A DNA stretch of 64,000 nucleotides from positions 124,001 through 188,000 of the forward strand of contig JBQVNB010000002.1 in assembly GCA_052435735.1 (NCBI GenBank), written 5' to 3'. This DNA comes from Aliihoeflea sp052435735. Its GTDB lineage: Bacteria > Pseudomonadota > Alphaproteobacteria > Rhizobiales > Rhizobiaceae. Position numbers and translations under genes: made by a program. The notes below the pieces were generated by a model, which saw only the letters and a program-made list of their open reading frames with translations, had not been told where the DNA came from and made no database searches. Shown piece by piece: positions 43,108-51,198 of the stretch. Position 1 is the first letter of the stretch; each line of letters starts with the position of its first letter.

Positions 43108-44255
43108 TGGTCGCTCTCCGCAGCTTCGACGGAAGCGTCTGCGCCATCCGGGGCGTCGGCAGATGGGCTGAGCGTCACCGGTGCGCCGTTCGACAGGCGG
43201 TTCTGGCCCGCCACCACGACACGGTCGCCCGCGCTGACGCCATCGGTCACCTCGACGAGCTGTCCGTTGCGCCGTCCGGTCTGGACGAAGACCTGGCGGG
43301 CGACGAAGCGCTCGGCCTCACCTTCCGCGGTCTCCTGCGCCTCTTCCGGCGCACTCACGACATAGACGAAGTCGCCGTAGAGGCTGGTCGTCACGGCTGT
43401 TTGCGGCAGGGCGATGACGTCGCTTTCGACCGGCATTTCCACGCGAACCCGCACGAACTGGCCGGGATTGAGCGCACCTTCCTGGTTGTCGACTTCGGCG
43501 CGCACGCTGACGAGCCGCGTCTGCGGGTCGATTCGCGGTTCGATGCCGGTAATGGTGCCCGACGAGACGGCGCCGCCAGCTTCCGTCGCGATGTTGACGG
43601 TCTGGCCGATCGAGAGGCGTCCAAGCTGCTGTTCGGGAACGGTGAAATCGACCCGCAGCGTATCCAGCGCCTGCAAGGTGGCGACCGTCGTGCCGGCGGC
43701 GATGTATTGTCCCACCTCGACGCGCGGCAGGCCGATCGTTCCGGAGAACGGCGCTTCGAGCGCCTTCTGGCTGAGCACCGCTTGCAGCCGCTCGATCTGT
43801 GCGCGGGCGGACGCGGCGGCAGCCTCGGCCTCCTGCACGGTCGAGGCGGAACTGACCCCGCGATCCGAAAGGGTCTGCGCACGCGTGAGCGCCTGCGTGC
43901 TCACATCGACCTGCGTCTGGGCGGCGGCGATCTCCGCGCGCTCGATCGTGTCGTCGATCTGGACCAGCAGCATGGCCTCGTCGACCTCGTCATTGGCCCG
44001 GAAGTTGATCTCGCGGACGACGCCGGTCGCTTCGACGGCGAGATCGATGCCGCGCGCCGCATAGACCGTACCGATCGCCTCGATGCCGGGCTGCCAGTCG
44101 GCTGGCTCGGCAACGACCGAATCGACCGGGAAGGCGGGCGCCTGGCGGTTGGCGAAGAAATCCTGGATGGCCTGATCGCGGAACATGTTGAAGCCGACGA
44201 TGCCGCCGACGACGATTGCGACGAAGACGATGGCAATGAGAAAACGTTTGATCAT
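43104..44255 (-). CDS. RND pump periplasmic adaptor (membrane-fusion protein)
   Basis: A 383-residue adaptor with an N-terminal membrane anchor (FLIAIVFVAIVVGGIVGFN), paired lipoyl halves (GVVREINFRANDEVDEAMLL and LEAPFSGTIGLPRVEVGQYI), an alpha-helical hairpin (AAAQTQVDVSTQALTRAQTL), a beta-barrel part (VDFTVPEQQLGRLSIGQTVN) and a membrane-proximal domain. It has no lipobox, so it is anchored by the helix. First gene of the pump operon. Its promoter is overlaid by the palindromic operator described separately, so the divergent TetR protein should repress it. Confidence 0.93.
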   Translation of the reverse strand: MIKRFLIAIVFVAIVVGGIVGFNMFRDQAIQDFFANRQAPAFPVDSVVAEPADWQPGIEAIGTVYAARGIDLAVEATGVVREINFRANDEVDEAMLLVQIDDTIERAEIAAAQTQVDVSTQALTRAQTLSDRGVSSASTVQEAEAAAASARAQIERLQAVLSQKALEAPFSGTIGLPRVEVGQYIAAGTTVATLQALDTLRVDFTVPEQQLGRLSIGQTVNIATEAGGAVSSGTITGIEPRIDPQTRLVSVRAEVDNQEGALNPGQFVRVRVEMPVESDVIALPQTAVTTSLYGDFVYVVSAPEEAQETAEGEAERFVARQVFVQTGRRNGQLVEVTDGVSAGDRVVVAGQNRLSNGAPVTLSPSADAPDGADASVEAAESDQ

Positions 44256-44329
44256 CGGTGGGCCCGTGACGAAGCTGGATGGCGCTCAAATGCGCTATGA
44301 TGCGTGGAGGACTTGCAATTGTGCGGCGC

Positions 44330-44359
44330 ATTACTGTACCGTCCGGACGGTATTGTCAA
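44330..44359 (-). promoter_or_regulatory. Efflux operon promoter containing the operator
   Basis: On the minus strand TTGACA (44354-44359) is a perfect -35 box; 18 bases further lies AGTAAT (44330-44335), a 4/6 match to the -10 consensus. The 16-base palindrome fills the spacer between them. It is 74 bases upstream of the adaptor start. Confidence 0.65.
44337..44352. promoter_or_regulatory. Perfect palindromic TetR-type operator
   Basis: TACCGTCCGGACGGTA is a perfect 16-base palindrome between the divergent tetR-like and efflux genes, placed between -35 and -10 of the efflux promoter. Binding here would block polymerase. Length and symmetry fit TetR-family operators for RND pumps. Confidence 0.75.
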
Positions 44360-44393
44360 CATTTGCTAATCTGCAAAGGCAGCGCGTGACGAA

Positions 44394-44963
44394 TTGAAGC
44401 TTCCAGTTGGCCGACCCAGCTCCCGACAACGCATCCTCGAGGCGGCGGAGGCGCTGGCTCGCGAACAAGGTCCCGGCAACATATCGCTCGACGCCGTTGC
44501 CGCAAGGGCAGGCCTGTCGAAAGGCGGCCTCCTCTACAATTTCCCGACCAAGGCCAAATTGCTGGAAGCGCTGGTCGAGATGCATATCGAACGCGCCGAA
44601 GCGGCGCTTGCGCAGAGCGTCGAAGCCGGTCCGAAAGGCCGCAACGCCATGGCGCTGGCTTATCTGCGCTACTGTCGCCAGGAAATGATCGATCGGCCGG
44701 AGCCGGCATCCGGCGTGCTGGCGGCGATCGCGGAGAACCCCGAATTCATCGATCCGGTGCGCCGCTATCAAAAGCAGGTGATGGAACGGCTGCGCGAGCG
44801 CTCGGCCGATTTCGAACTGTCGACGATCGCATTTCTGGCGATCGAGGGGTTCTGGTCGCTCCGTTTGATGGAAAGCGACTGCATCCGCCCCGACGAAATC
44901 CAGCGCGTGCTCGACCGACTGGAGCGCGAACTGGAAGGCGCTGCGCGACCGACGACTGTTTGA
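44394..44963 (+). CDS. TetR-family repressor of the RND pump
   Basis: A 189-residue regulator. The N-terminal TetR DNA-binding domain (residues 6-52: SSRQRILEAAEALAREQGPG, LDAVAARAGLSKGGLLYNFP) is followed by a helical ligand domain. The only usable start is a TTG at 44394; the frame is closed at 44367 and has no ATG or GTG between. The rare start suggests low expression. It is divergent from the adaptor gene, with a perfect operator in the 138-base gap, so local control of the pump is the likely role. The inducer is unknown. Confidence 0.9.
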   Translation: MKLPVGRPSSRQRILEAAEALAREQGPGNISLDAVAARAGLSKGGLLYNFPTKAKLLEALVEMHIERAEAALAQSVEAGPKGRNAMALAYLRYCRQEMIDRPEPASGVLAAIAENPEFIDPVRRYQKQVMERLRERSADFELSTIAFLAIEGFWSLRLMESDCIRPDEIQRVLDRLERELEGAARPTTV

Positions 44964-45054
44964 CGTCCGGGGATATTGGGGCTAGGGCACGCTGCCGGTC
45001 GCCGCGAAACGCGTGCGCATCGGTTTTTGCCGAGTGCCGATTTTCGCAGGTTCG

Positions 45055-45813
45055 ATGTCTGCCAACGCCTTTCAGGTCTATGTGATCAACCTCGATCGGT
45101 CGCCCGCGCGCCTCGCCGCCGTGAAGGCGAGTGCGGACGTCTACGCGATTCCCGTCAACCGGGTCGCCGCCGTCGAAGGCCGCGCGATTTCCGCCGAAAA
45201 CCATCCGGGCGTCGACGTGGCGCGGTTCGAGCGCGTCAACGGCCGTACCCTCGTGCCGGGGGAACTCGGCTGCTATCTCAGCCACATCAAGGCGCTCGAC
45301 GCGTTCCTGGCCGATGGATGCGAGATCGGCCTGATCTGCGAAGACGACATCGCCTTCACCGATAACACATTGCCACTGATGACCACTCTCGCGGCCACAT
45401 CCGGCTGGGATGTCGTCAAGCTGTTCAATTTCCGATATCGCGGCTTCCTCCCCCATCGCCATCTTCAGGACGGATGGGCGATCGGGCGCTGCCTGCACGG
45501 GCCGTCGGGCAGTTCGGCGGCCTACGCCGTGACGCGAGAGGGCGCGCGGCGGCTTCGCGACAATCTGCTGCCGATGATGCTGCCATTCGACGTCGCGCTG
45601 GAGCGTGGCTGGAAGGGCGCGATCCGGTTCTACACGACCGATCGGCGGGCAATCGGTCTGCAGCGCGGCGAGGCGAGCACGATCGTGGGCCAGGGCGGCC
45701 TCATCAAATATCCGTTCTACCGTCGCGGCGGCACGCTTGTCTTCCGCGGCACCGAGTACGTTCGCCGCATGGCGTTCGCCTTGCGTGGCGCTGCGACGGG
45801 ATCGTCGCGATGA
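45055..45813 (+). CDS. Glycosyltransferase family 25 protein
   Basis: A 252-residue GT25 enzyme of the LPS/LOS type. Landmarks are QVYVINLDRSPARLAAV near the start, RTLVPGELGCYLSHIKALDA, the metal-binding-type ICEDDIAFTD and a later GPSGSSAAYAVTREGARRL. Family members add hexoses to lipooligosaccharide or other surface glycans. The ATG at 45055 starts the conserved region; a further upstream in-frame start adds 14 unconserved residues. Its stop overlaps the start of the O-antigen-ligase-like gene (ATGA), which implies a joint role in surface polysaccharide assembly. Confidence 0.9.
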   Translation: MSANAFQVYVINLDRSPARLAAVKASADVYAIPVNRVAAVEGRAISAENHPGVDVARFERVNGRTLVPGELGCYLSHIKALDAFLADGCEIGLICEDDIAFTDNTLPLMTTLAATSGWDVVKLFNFRYRGFLPHRHLQDGWAIGRCLHGPSGSSAAYAVTREGARRLRDNLLPMMLPFDVALERGWKGAIRFYTTDRRAIGLQRGEASTIVGQGGLIKYPFYRRGGTLVFRGTEYVRRMAFALRGAATGSSR

Positions 45814-47042
45814 AATGGACCACGCGACATTTCCTGCAGCGCAGACGCTGGGACTCCTGGCTGACGGCGCTCGGCGGCGCGGCGATGCCGCTGCGCCATG
45901 GCGTCACGCCCTTCGTGACGGTCTTCTTCGCGGCGGTCGGCATCTATCTGGTCGCCATCAATCATCGCCGGGCCCGCGCGCTCGCGCCTTGGTTCACCGG
46001 TCTCGCCCTTGCCTATCTCGTCTGGTCGCTTGTGCTCGTATTCGTGCGCGGCGATCCCTTCATGAACAACCAGCAGATGAGCTATTCCCTCCTCATCGGC
46101 AGTCTGGCGTTCATCGCCAACGGGCTCGTCCTGGTCCGCGACCCTTTGCGATTCTTCGTCGTCGGCAGCCGGGTGGGCGTGGTGGCCGCGACCGTCGCCG
46201 CACTGAGTTTCCATCTGCTCGGCGAAAGCCGCGTCGGTCTTGGCGGCAACCCCGCGCCATTCGCGATGGTTGCCGCAATCTGCATGATCGCTGCGGTCCT
46301 TCCCGTCAGGAATCCGCCTCGCTGGGCACCGAATTCGATCATCTACGCCCTGATCGGAGCGGTTCCGATCTTCTTTTCTGAAACACGCGCATTGCTGGTG
46401 ATCGTCCCGCTCGTCCTGGTCGTCGAATATCTGGTCTGGCTGCGGACGAAGCCGCGTGGGTCGCAGATATTGGGAGCAGTTGCGGGCGTGGTTCTAAGCG
46501 CGGGCCTCTTGTCCGCCGGCCCGGTCCACGATCTGATCGAACGGGTCTTCACGCCCGTCATCCTCCACTACACCGGCCAAGACGTCGAATGGAACAGCGC
46601 GACGGGCGACATCCGTCTCGCCCTGTGGGAGGGCGCGGTGGTCTCGATCGCGGAGCGGCCCTTTCTAGGCTATGGGGAGGACCGGATGGCGCACATCATC
46701 CATCACGCCCCCGCGATGCACGAGGTTCTGCGCGAGTTCAAGCACGCGCACAACATGTTCCTCGACGAGGCGCTGACGCATGGCCTGCCGGGGCTGTTCA
46801 TCCTGTCCGGCCTGCTCGTCGCCGGGCTCGGCTATGTCTATCGGCATGTCGGCGACATGGCTGCGAAGCGAAACGCCTTCTATTTCCTGGCAGCGCTTCT
46901 GTCCTACGGCTCGCTCCACAATCCGTTCCTGCACGAGACGACGATCTGCGGCATCTTCCTCTATCTGGGCATCATGATCGCTGTCGCGGCGCGCAACAGG
47001 CAGCGCGCGCAGGTGAGGCTCAAAGCGTCCGAAGGTCGGTGA
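45810..47042 (+). CDS. O-antigen ligase/polymerase-like membrane protein
   Basis: A 410-residue protein with ten or more membrane segments and the Wzy_C-type periplasmic loop, including the conserved RLALWEGAVVSIAERPFLGYG stretch and EFKHAHNMFLDEALTHGLPG, where HAHN is the family motif. Such proteins ligate O-antigen to lipid A core (WaaL) or polymerise repeat units (Wzy); sequence alone cannot decide between them. The ATG at 45810 is coupled to the GT25 gene. The last 23 bases overlap the convergent SDR gene. Confidence 0.87.
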   Translation: MKWTTRHFLQRRRWDSWLTALGGAAMPLRHGVTPFVTVFFAAVGIYLVAINHRRARALAPWFTGLALAYLVWSLVLVFVRGDPFMNNQQMSYSLLIGSLAFIANGLVLVRDPLRFFVVGSRVGVVAATVAALSFHLLGESRVGLGGNPAPFAMVAAICMIAAVLPVRNPPRWAPNSIIYALIGAVPIFFSETRALLVIVPLVLVVEYLVWLRTKPRGSQILGAVAGVVLSAGLLSAGPVHDLIERVFTPVILHYTGQDVEWNSATGDIRLALWEGAVVSIAERPFLGYGEDRMAHIIHHAPAMHEVLREFKHAHNMFLDEALTHGLPGLFILSGLLVAGLGYVYRHVGDMAAKRNAFYFLAALLSYGSLHNPFLHETTICGIFLYLGIMIAVAARNRQRAQVRLKASEGR

Positions 47043-47754
47043 GGGTCTCGGCGCCGAAGGCATCCGACAACAGATAGGCTGCGATCTTCGCTCCCGCCTC
47101 GGCGGGCGAGGCGAGAACGCCGTCAGCCTTCATCGCCTTGAACTGGTCGATGGCCGGGAACTGCTCGACGCTGGAGCCGCGAATGTCGGCCTGCATGTCG
47201 GTGTCGATGACGCCGGGGGCGAGGCTGGCGACGCGCAGGCCGGGAACCGCATCCTCCTTGATCGCGCGGGCATGGTTGTCGAGGGCGGCCTTGGTCGCGC
47301 AATAGATGCTCCAGCCCGCCATGCCGCGCCGCCCTGCACCCGACGAGATGTGCAGAAGTCGGCGATCCTTCACCGGCGCCGCGGCCGCCTGGAAGAGGTC
47401 GGCCAGAACCAGCGGGCCGGTCACGTTCAGCGTCACCGCTTTGGCGATGTCTGCCGCCCCGCCGGTCCCAAGCGGGCCGATCGGCTTGACCATGCCGGCA
47501 TTGTTGACGAGGATGACGCGGTCGGCCCCGGCGCAGAACGCTTCGATCCGGTCGGAAAGCGACCGGTCGGTCAGCGCGCCCACATCGCCGAGGTCGAGCG
47601 CGACCTGCGTCAGCTTCGCCCCGTCGCTTGGCGCCAGATGCGTCGATGCGCGCCGCGACAGGCCGAGCACGTCGACCTGTTTGTCGAGCAGTGCGGCAAC
47701 GATCGCCTCGCCGAGCCCGCGGCTGTGTCCGGTAACGATTGCCTTCGTTTTCAT
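47020..47754 (-). CDS. Short-chain dehydrogenase/reductase (sepiapterin-reductase-like)
   Basis: A 244-residue SDR with cofactor motif VTGHSRGLGEAI (T-G-x3-G-x-G), NNAG (ILVNNAGMVKP), catalytic Ser in HISSGAGRR and the YCATK pair of Tyr and Lys. The pattern APGVIDTDMQ and the overall shape resemble YueD/sepiapterin-reductase-like SDRs. NADPH-dependent reduction of a carbonyl is expected; substrate unknown. The ATG at 47754 has GAGAG upstream. It is divergent from the transglutaminase operon across 138 bases, so shared regulation is possible. Confidence 0.9.
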   Translation of the reverse strand: MKTKAIVTGHSRGLGEAIVAALLDKQVDVLGLSRRASTHLAPSDGAKLTQVALDLGDVGALTDRSLSDRIEAFCAGADRVILVNNAGMVKPIGPLGTGGAADIAKAVTLNVTGPLVLADLFQAAAAPVKDRRLLHISSGAGRRGMAGWSIYCATKAALDNHARAIKEDAVPGLRVASLAPGVIDTDMQADIRGSSVEQFPAIDQFKAMKADGVLASPAEAGAKIAAYLLSDAFGAETLTDLRTL

Positions 47755-47892
47755 CGTTCTCTCCATGGTCGGTGCGCAAGGTGATGGTCGCGAACGGACC
47801 ATGCAACTCATTTCCAACAAAGCTGTGGTGCAACGCACCTATTTGTGGAAACGTCCGCACGACCCTCTCCCACATGGAAGCTTCATCGCCCG

Positions 47893-50800
47893 ATGTCGAT
47901 CCTCGCTGCCATCAGCCACCTGACCCACTACCGATATGACCGCCCGGTCACGCTCGGCCCGCAGATCATCCGGCTGCGCCCCGCGCCGCACAGCCGCACT
48001 CGCGTCGTCTCACATTCGCTGAAGGTCTCGCCGGACAATCACTTCGTGAACTACCAGCAGGACCCCTACGGCAACTGGCTGGCGCGCTACGTCTTTCCCG
48101 AGCCGGTGCGCGAACTGAAGATCGAGGTCGATCTCGTCGCCGACATGACCGTGTTCAACCCCTTCGACTTCTTCGTCGAGGAAGAGGCGGAGCAGTGGCC
48201 CTTCGACTATCCCGAAGCGCTGGCGCCCGATCTCGTGATCTACCGAAACCCGGAGCCCGCCGGCCCACATCTGCAGGCGTTCCTCGACACGATCCCGCGC
48301 GTGCCGCAGCGTTCGGTGGATTTCGTCGTCAATCTCAATGCGCGGCTGGCCAGCGAAATCGGCTACGTCATCCGCATGGAGCCCGGCGTCCAGACGCCGG
48401 AGGAAACGTTCGAGCGGGCAACGGGCTCGTGCCGCGACACGAGCTGGCTGTTCGTCCAGATCCTGCGGCATCTGGGCTTTGCCGCCCGCTTCGTCTCCGG
48501 CTATCTGATCCAGCTGAAGCCGGATCTGACCGCGCTCGACGGACCGCCCGGCACCGATCACGACTTCACCGATCTTCACGCCTGGGCGGAGGTCTATTTG
48601 CCCGGTGCCGGCTGGATCGGGCTTGACCCGACCTCGGGTCTCCTGACCGGTGAAAGCCATATTCCGCTGGCCGCGACGCCTCACTATTCCAATGCCGCGC
48701 CGATTTCGGGACTGGCGAGCTATGCGGAGGTCGACTTCGATTTCCACATGAAGGTCACGCGCGTGGCCGAGCATCCGCGCATCACCAAGCCGTTCTCGGA
48801 CGAGGCCTGGACCGCGCTCGACCAACTCGGTGAAACGGTCGACCAGGCGCTCAAGGCCGGTGACGTGCGCCTGACCATGGGCGGCGAGCCGACCTTCGTG
48901 TCGATCGACGATTTCGAGGCAGGCGAGTGGAACACGGACGCCGTCGGCCCGACCAAGCGCGCGCTGGCCGATCAGCTCATCCGCCGCCTACGCGACCGTT
49001 TCGCGCCGGGCGGCTTCCTGCATTATGGGCAGGGCAAGTGGTATCCGGGCGAGACGCTGCCGCGCTGGACGTTTTCGCTCTACTGGCGCGAGGACGGCAA
49101 GCACATCTGGCGCGATGCCGATCGGATCGCGACGGAAGCGGGCGGCGGAAGCGCGACGCCGCAGGAGGCCGAGCAGTTGCTTCAGACGATCGCCAGCGAG
49201 TTGGGCGTGGCGTCGGAGAACGTCGTACCCGCTTACGAGGACCCGGCCGAATGGCTTTTAAAGGAGGGGCAACTCCCCGAAAACGTCACGCCGGAGAACT
49301 CAAAACTGGACGACCCCGAGGAGCGCTATCGCATTGCGCGTGTCTTCGGGCGCGGCCTGACGGAGCCGTCCGGCTTCGTGCTGCCGGTTCAGCGTTGGCA
49401 GGCGGCTGCGGTCGCGCCGCGCTGGATGTCGGAAGTCTGGAATGTGCGTCGCGGTCATCTCTTTCTGGTGCCCGGCGACAGCCCGGTCGGCTATCGCCTG
49501 CCACTCGGCTCGCTGCCTTACGTCCCGCCATCGCAATATCCATACGTGCATCCGACTGATCCGACCGTCGAGCGTGGTCCGTTGCCCGCGCCTGAAAGGC
49601 CGGCGCAGGCGGTCGCCTCCTTCACCGCCGCAAGTGCGCAGCAAGGCATCGTCGAGCAGGAGATCGGCGAACTCGGCGGCGCGGTGCGCACGGCGATTTC
49701 CGTCGAGCCGCGCGATGGGCGCCTGTGCGTCTTCATGCCGCCGGTCGAGCGCATCGAGGACTATCTGGAACTGGTCGCCGCGGCCGAGAACGCAGCGGAG
49801 AAGCTGGGCGTCAAGGTCCACATCGAAGGCTATGCCCCGCCGGCCGACCCGCGCATGAACGTGATCCGCGTCGCGCCCGATCCGGGCGTCATCGAGGTCA
49901 ACATCCATCCGGCTTCGTCCTGGCGGGATTGCGTGGCGACGACCGAGGCGATCTACGAGGAGGCGCGCCAGTGCCGGCTCGGCGCCGACAAGTTCATGAT
50001 CGACGGCCGCCATACGGGCACCGGCGGCGGCAACCATGTCGTCGTCGGCGGCCGCACGCCGATGGACAGTCCGTTCCTGCGTCGTCCCGATTTGCTGCGC
50101 AGCCTGATCCTCTACTGGCAGCGCCATCCGTCACTCTCCTACCTGTTCTCCGGCCTCTTCATCGGCCCGACCAGCCAGGCGCCGCGCATCGACGAGGCCC
50201 GGCATGACGGGCTCTACGAACTTGAGATCGCGATGGCGCAGATTCCCGATCCGCAGGAGGGCGGCCAGCCGCTGCCCTGGCTGACGGATCGCCTGTTGCG
50301 CAATCTTCTGACTGACGTGACCGGCAACACGCACCGCGCGGAAATTTGCATCGACAAGCTCTATTCGCCGGACGGGCCGACCGGCCGGCTGGGGCTGGTG
50401 GAATTTCGCGGCTTCGAGATGCCGCCCAATCCGCGCATGTCGCTCGCCCAGCAATTGCTCGTCCGCGCCATCATTGCCCGGCTCTGGCAGGCGCCGGTGA
50501 AGGGCGCCTTTACGCGCTGGGGCACGGCTTTGCACGACCGCTTCATGCTCCAGCACCATGCCTGGACCGATTTCCTCGACGTCTTGGCTGACCTCAAGGA
50601 CCACGGTTTCGCGTTCCGATCCGAATGGTTCGAGGCGCAGGCCGAGTTCCGCTTCCCGTTCTGCGGTGAAATCGAGGTCGAGGGTGTCAGGCTCGAACTG
50701 CGCCAGGCACTTGAGCCGTGGCACGTGCTCGGCGAAACCGGCGCGATTGGCGGCACGGTTCGCTACACGGACAGTTCGACAGAGCGCCTTCAAGTCAAGC

Positions 50801-51198
50801 TTCAAGCGGCTGACCCCTCGCGCTATGCCGTGACCTGTAACCGCCGGCGCATGCCGCTGGAAAAGGTGGGGAATGACATCGCAGTGGCGGGCGTGCGCTA
50901 CAAAGCCTGGCAGCCCTCGATGGCGCTTCACCCGGTCCTCAAGGTCGATACCCCGCTGACCTTCGACATCTACGACAACTGGACCGGCCGCTCGCTCGGC
51001 GGCTGCGTCTACCACGTCGCCCATCCGGGCGGGCGCAACTTCGAAACGTTCCCGATCAACAACAACGAGGCAGAGGCCCGGCGGCTGTCGCGTTTCGAGC
51101 CGTGGGGGCACACGCCCGGCCGCTTCGAAGCGGTGCGCGAGACGCCGCATCCCGAGTTCCCGTCCACCCTCGATCTGAGGCGTCCGGCGAACCTATGA
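47893..51198 (+). CDS. Transglutaminase-like protein fused to DUF2126
   Basis: A 1101-residue cytoplasmic protein (no signal peptide) in two parts. Residues 1-90 are a bacterial transglutaminase N-domain (HLTHYRYDRPVTLGPQIIRL); 165-250 are a transglutaminase core with an intact papain-like triad Cys180 (ATGSCRDTSW), His229 (DLHAWAEVY) and Asp245 (GLDPTSG). Residues about 295-1095 are DUF2126, with GGEPTFVSIDD, HTGTGGGNHVVVGG (His707, His715) and VEFRGFEMPPNPRMS (Glu837, Arg839). The H-x-G...H and E-F-R blocks resemble those of glutamine-synthetase/GCS-type carboxylate-amine ligases; this is my inference. The ATG at 47893 begins the conserved N-domain. The stop overlaps the next gene (ATGA). 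Confidence 0.92.
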   Translation: MSILAAISHLTHYRYDRPVTLGPQIIRLRPAPHSRTRVVSHSLKVSPDNHFVNYQQDPYGNWLARYVFPEPVRELKIEVDLVADMTVFNPFDFFVEEEAEQWPFDYPEALAPDLVIYRNPEPAGPHLQAFLDTIPRVPQRSVDFVVNLNARLASEIGYVIRMEPGVQTPEETFERATGSCRDTSWLFVQILRHLGFAARFVSGYLIQLKPDLTALDGPPGTDHDFTDLHAWAEVYLPGAGWIGLDPTSGLLTGESHIPLAATPHYSNAAPISGLASYAEVDFDFHMKVTRVAEHPRITKPFSDEAWTALDQLGETVDQALKAGDVRLTMGGEPTFVSIDDFEAGEWNTDAVGPTKRALADQLIRRLRDRFAPGGFLHYGQGKWYPGETLPRWTFSLYWREDGKHIWRDADRIATEAGGGSATPQEAEQLLQTIASELGVASENVVPAYEDPAEWLLKEGQLPENVTPENSKLDDPEERYRIARVFGRGLTEPSGFVLPVQRWQAAAVAPRWMSEVWNVRRGHLFLVPGDSPVGYRLPLGSLPYVPPSQYPYVHPTDPTVERGPLPAPERPAQAVASFTAASAQQGIVEQEIGELGGAVRTAISVEPRDGRLCVFMPPVERIEDYLELVAAAENAAEKLGVKVHIEGYAPPADPRMNVIRVAPDPGVIEVNIHPASSWRDCVATTEAIYEEARQCRLGADKFMIDGRHTGTGGGNHVVVGGRTPMDSPFLRRPDLLRSLILYWQRHPSLSYLFSGLFIGPTSQAPRIDEARHDGLYELEIAMAQIPDPQEGGQPLPWLTDRLLRNLLTDVTGNTHRAEICIDKLYSPDGPTGRLGLVEFRGFEMPPNPRMSLAQQLLVRAIIARLWQAPVKGAFTRWGTALHDRFMLQHHAWTDFLDVLADLKDHGFAFRSEWFEAQAEFRFPFCGEIEVEGVRLELRQALEPWHVLGETGAIGGTVRYTDSSTERLQVKLQAADPSRYAVTCNRRRMPLEKVGNDIAVAGVRYKAWQPSMALHPVLKVDTPLTFDIYDNWTGRSLGGCVYHVAHPGGRNFETFPINNNEAEARRLSRFEPWGHTPGRFEAVRETPHPEFPSTLDLRRPANL

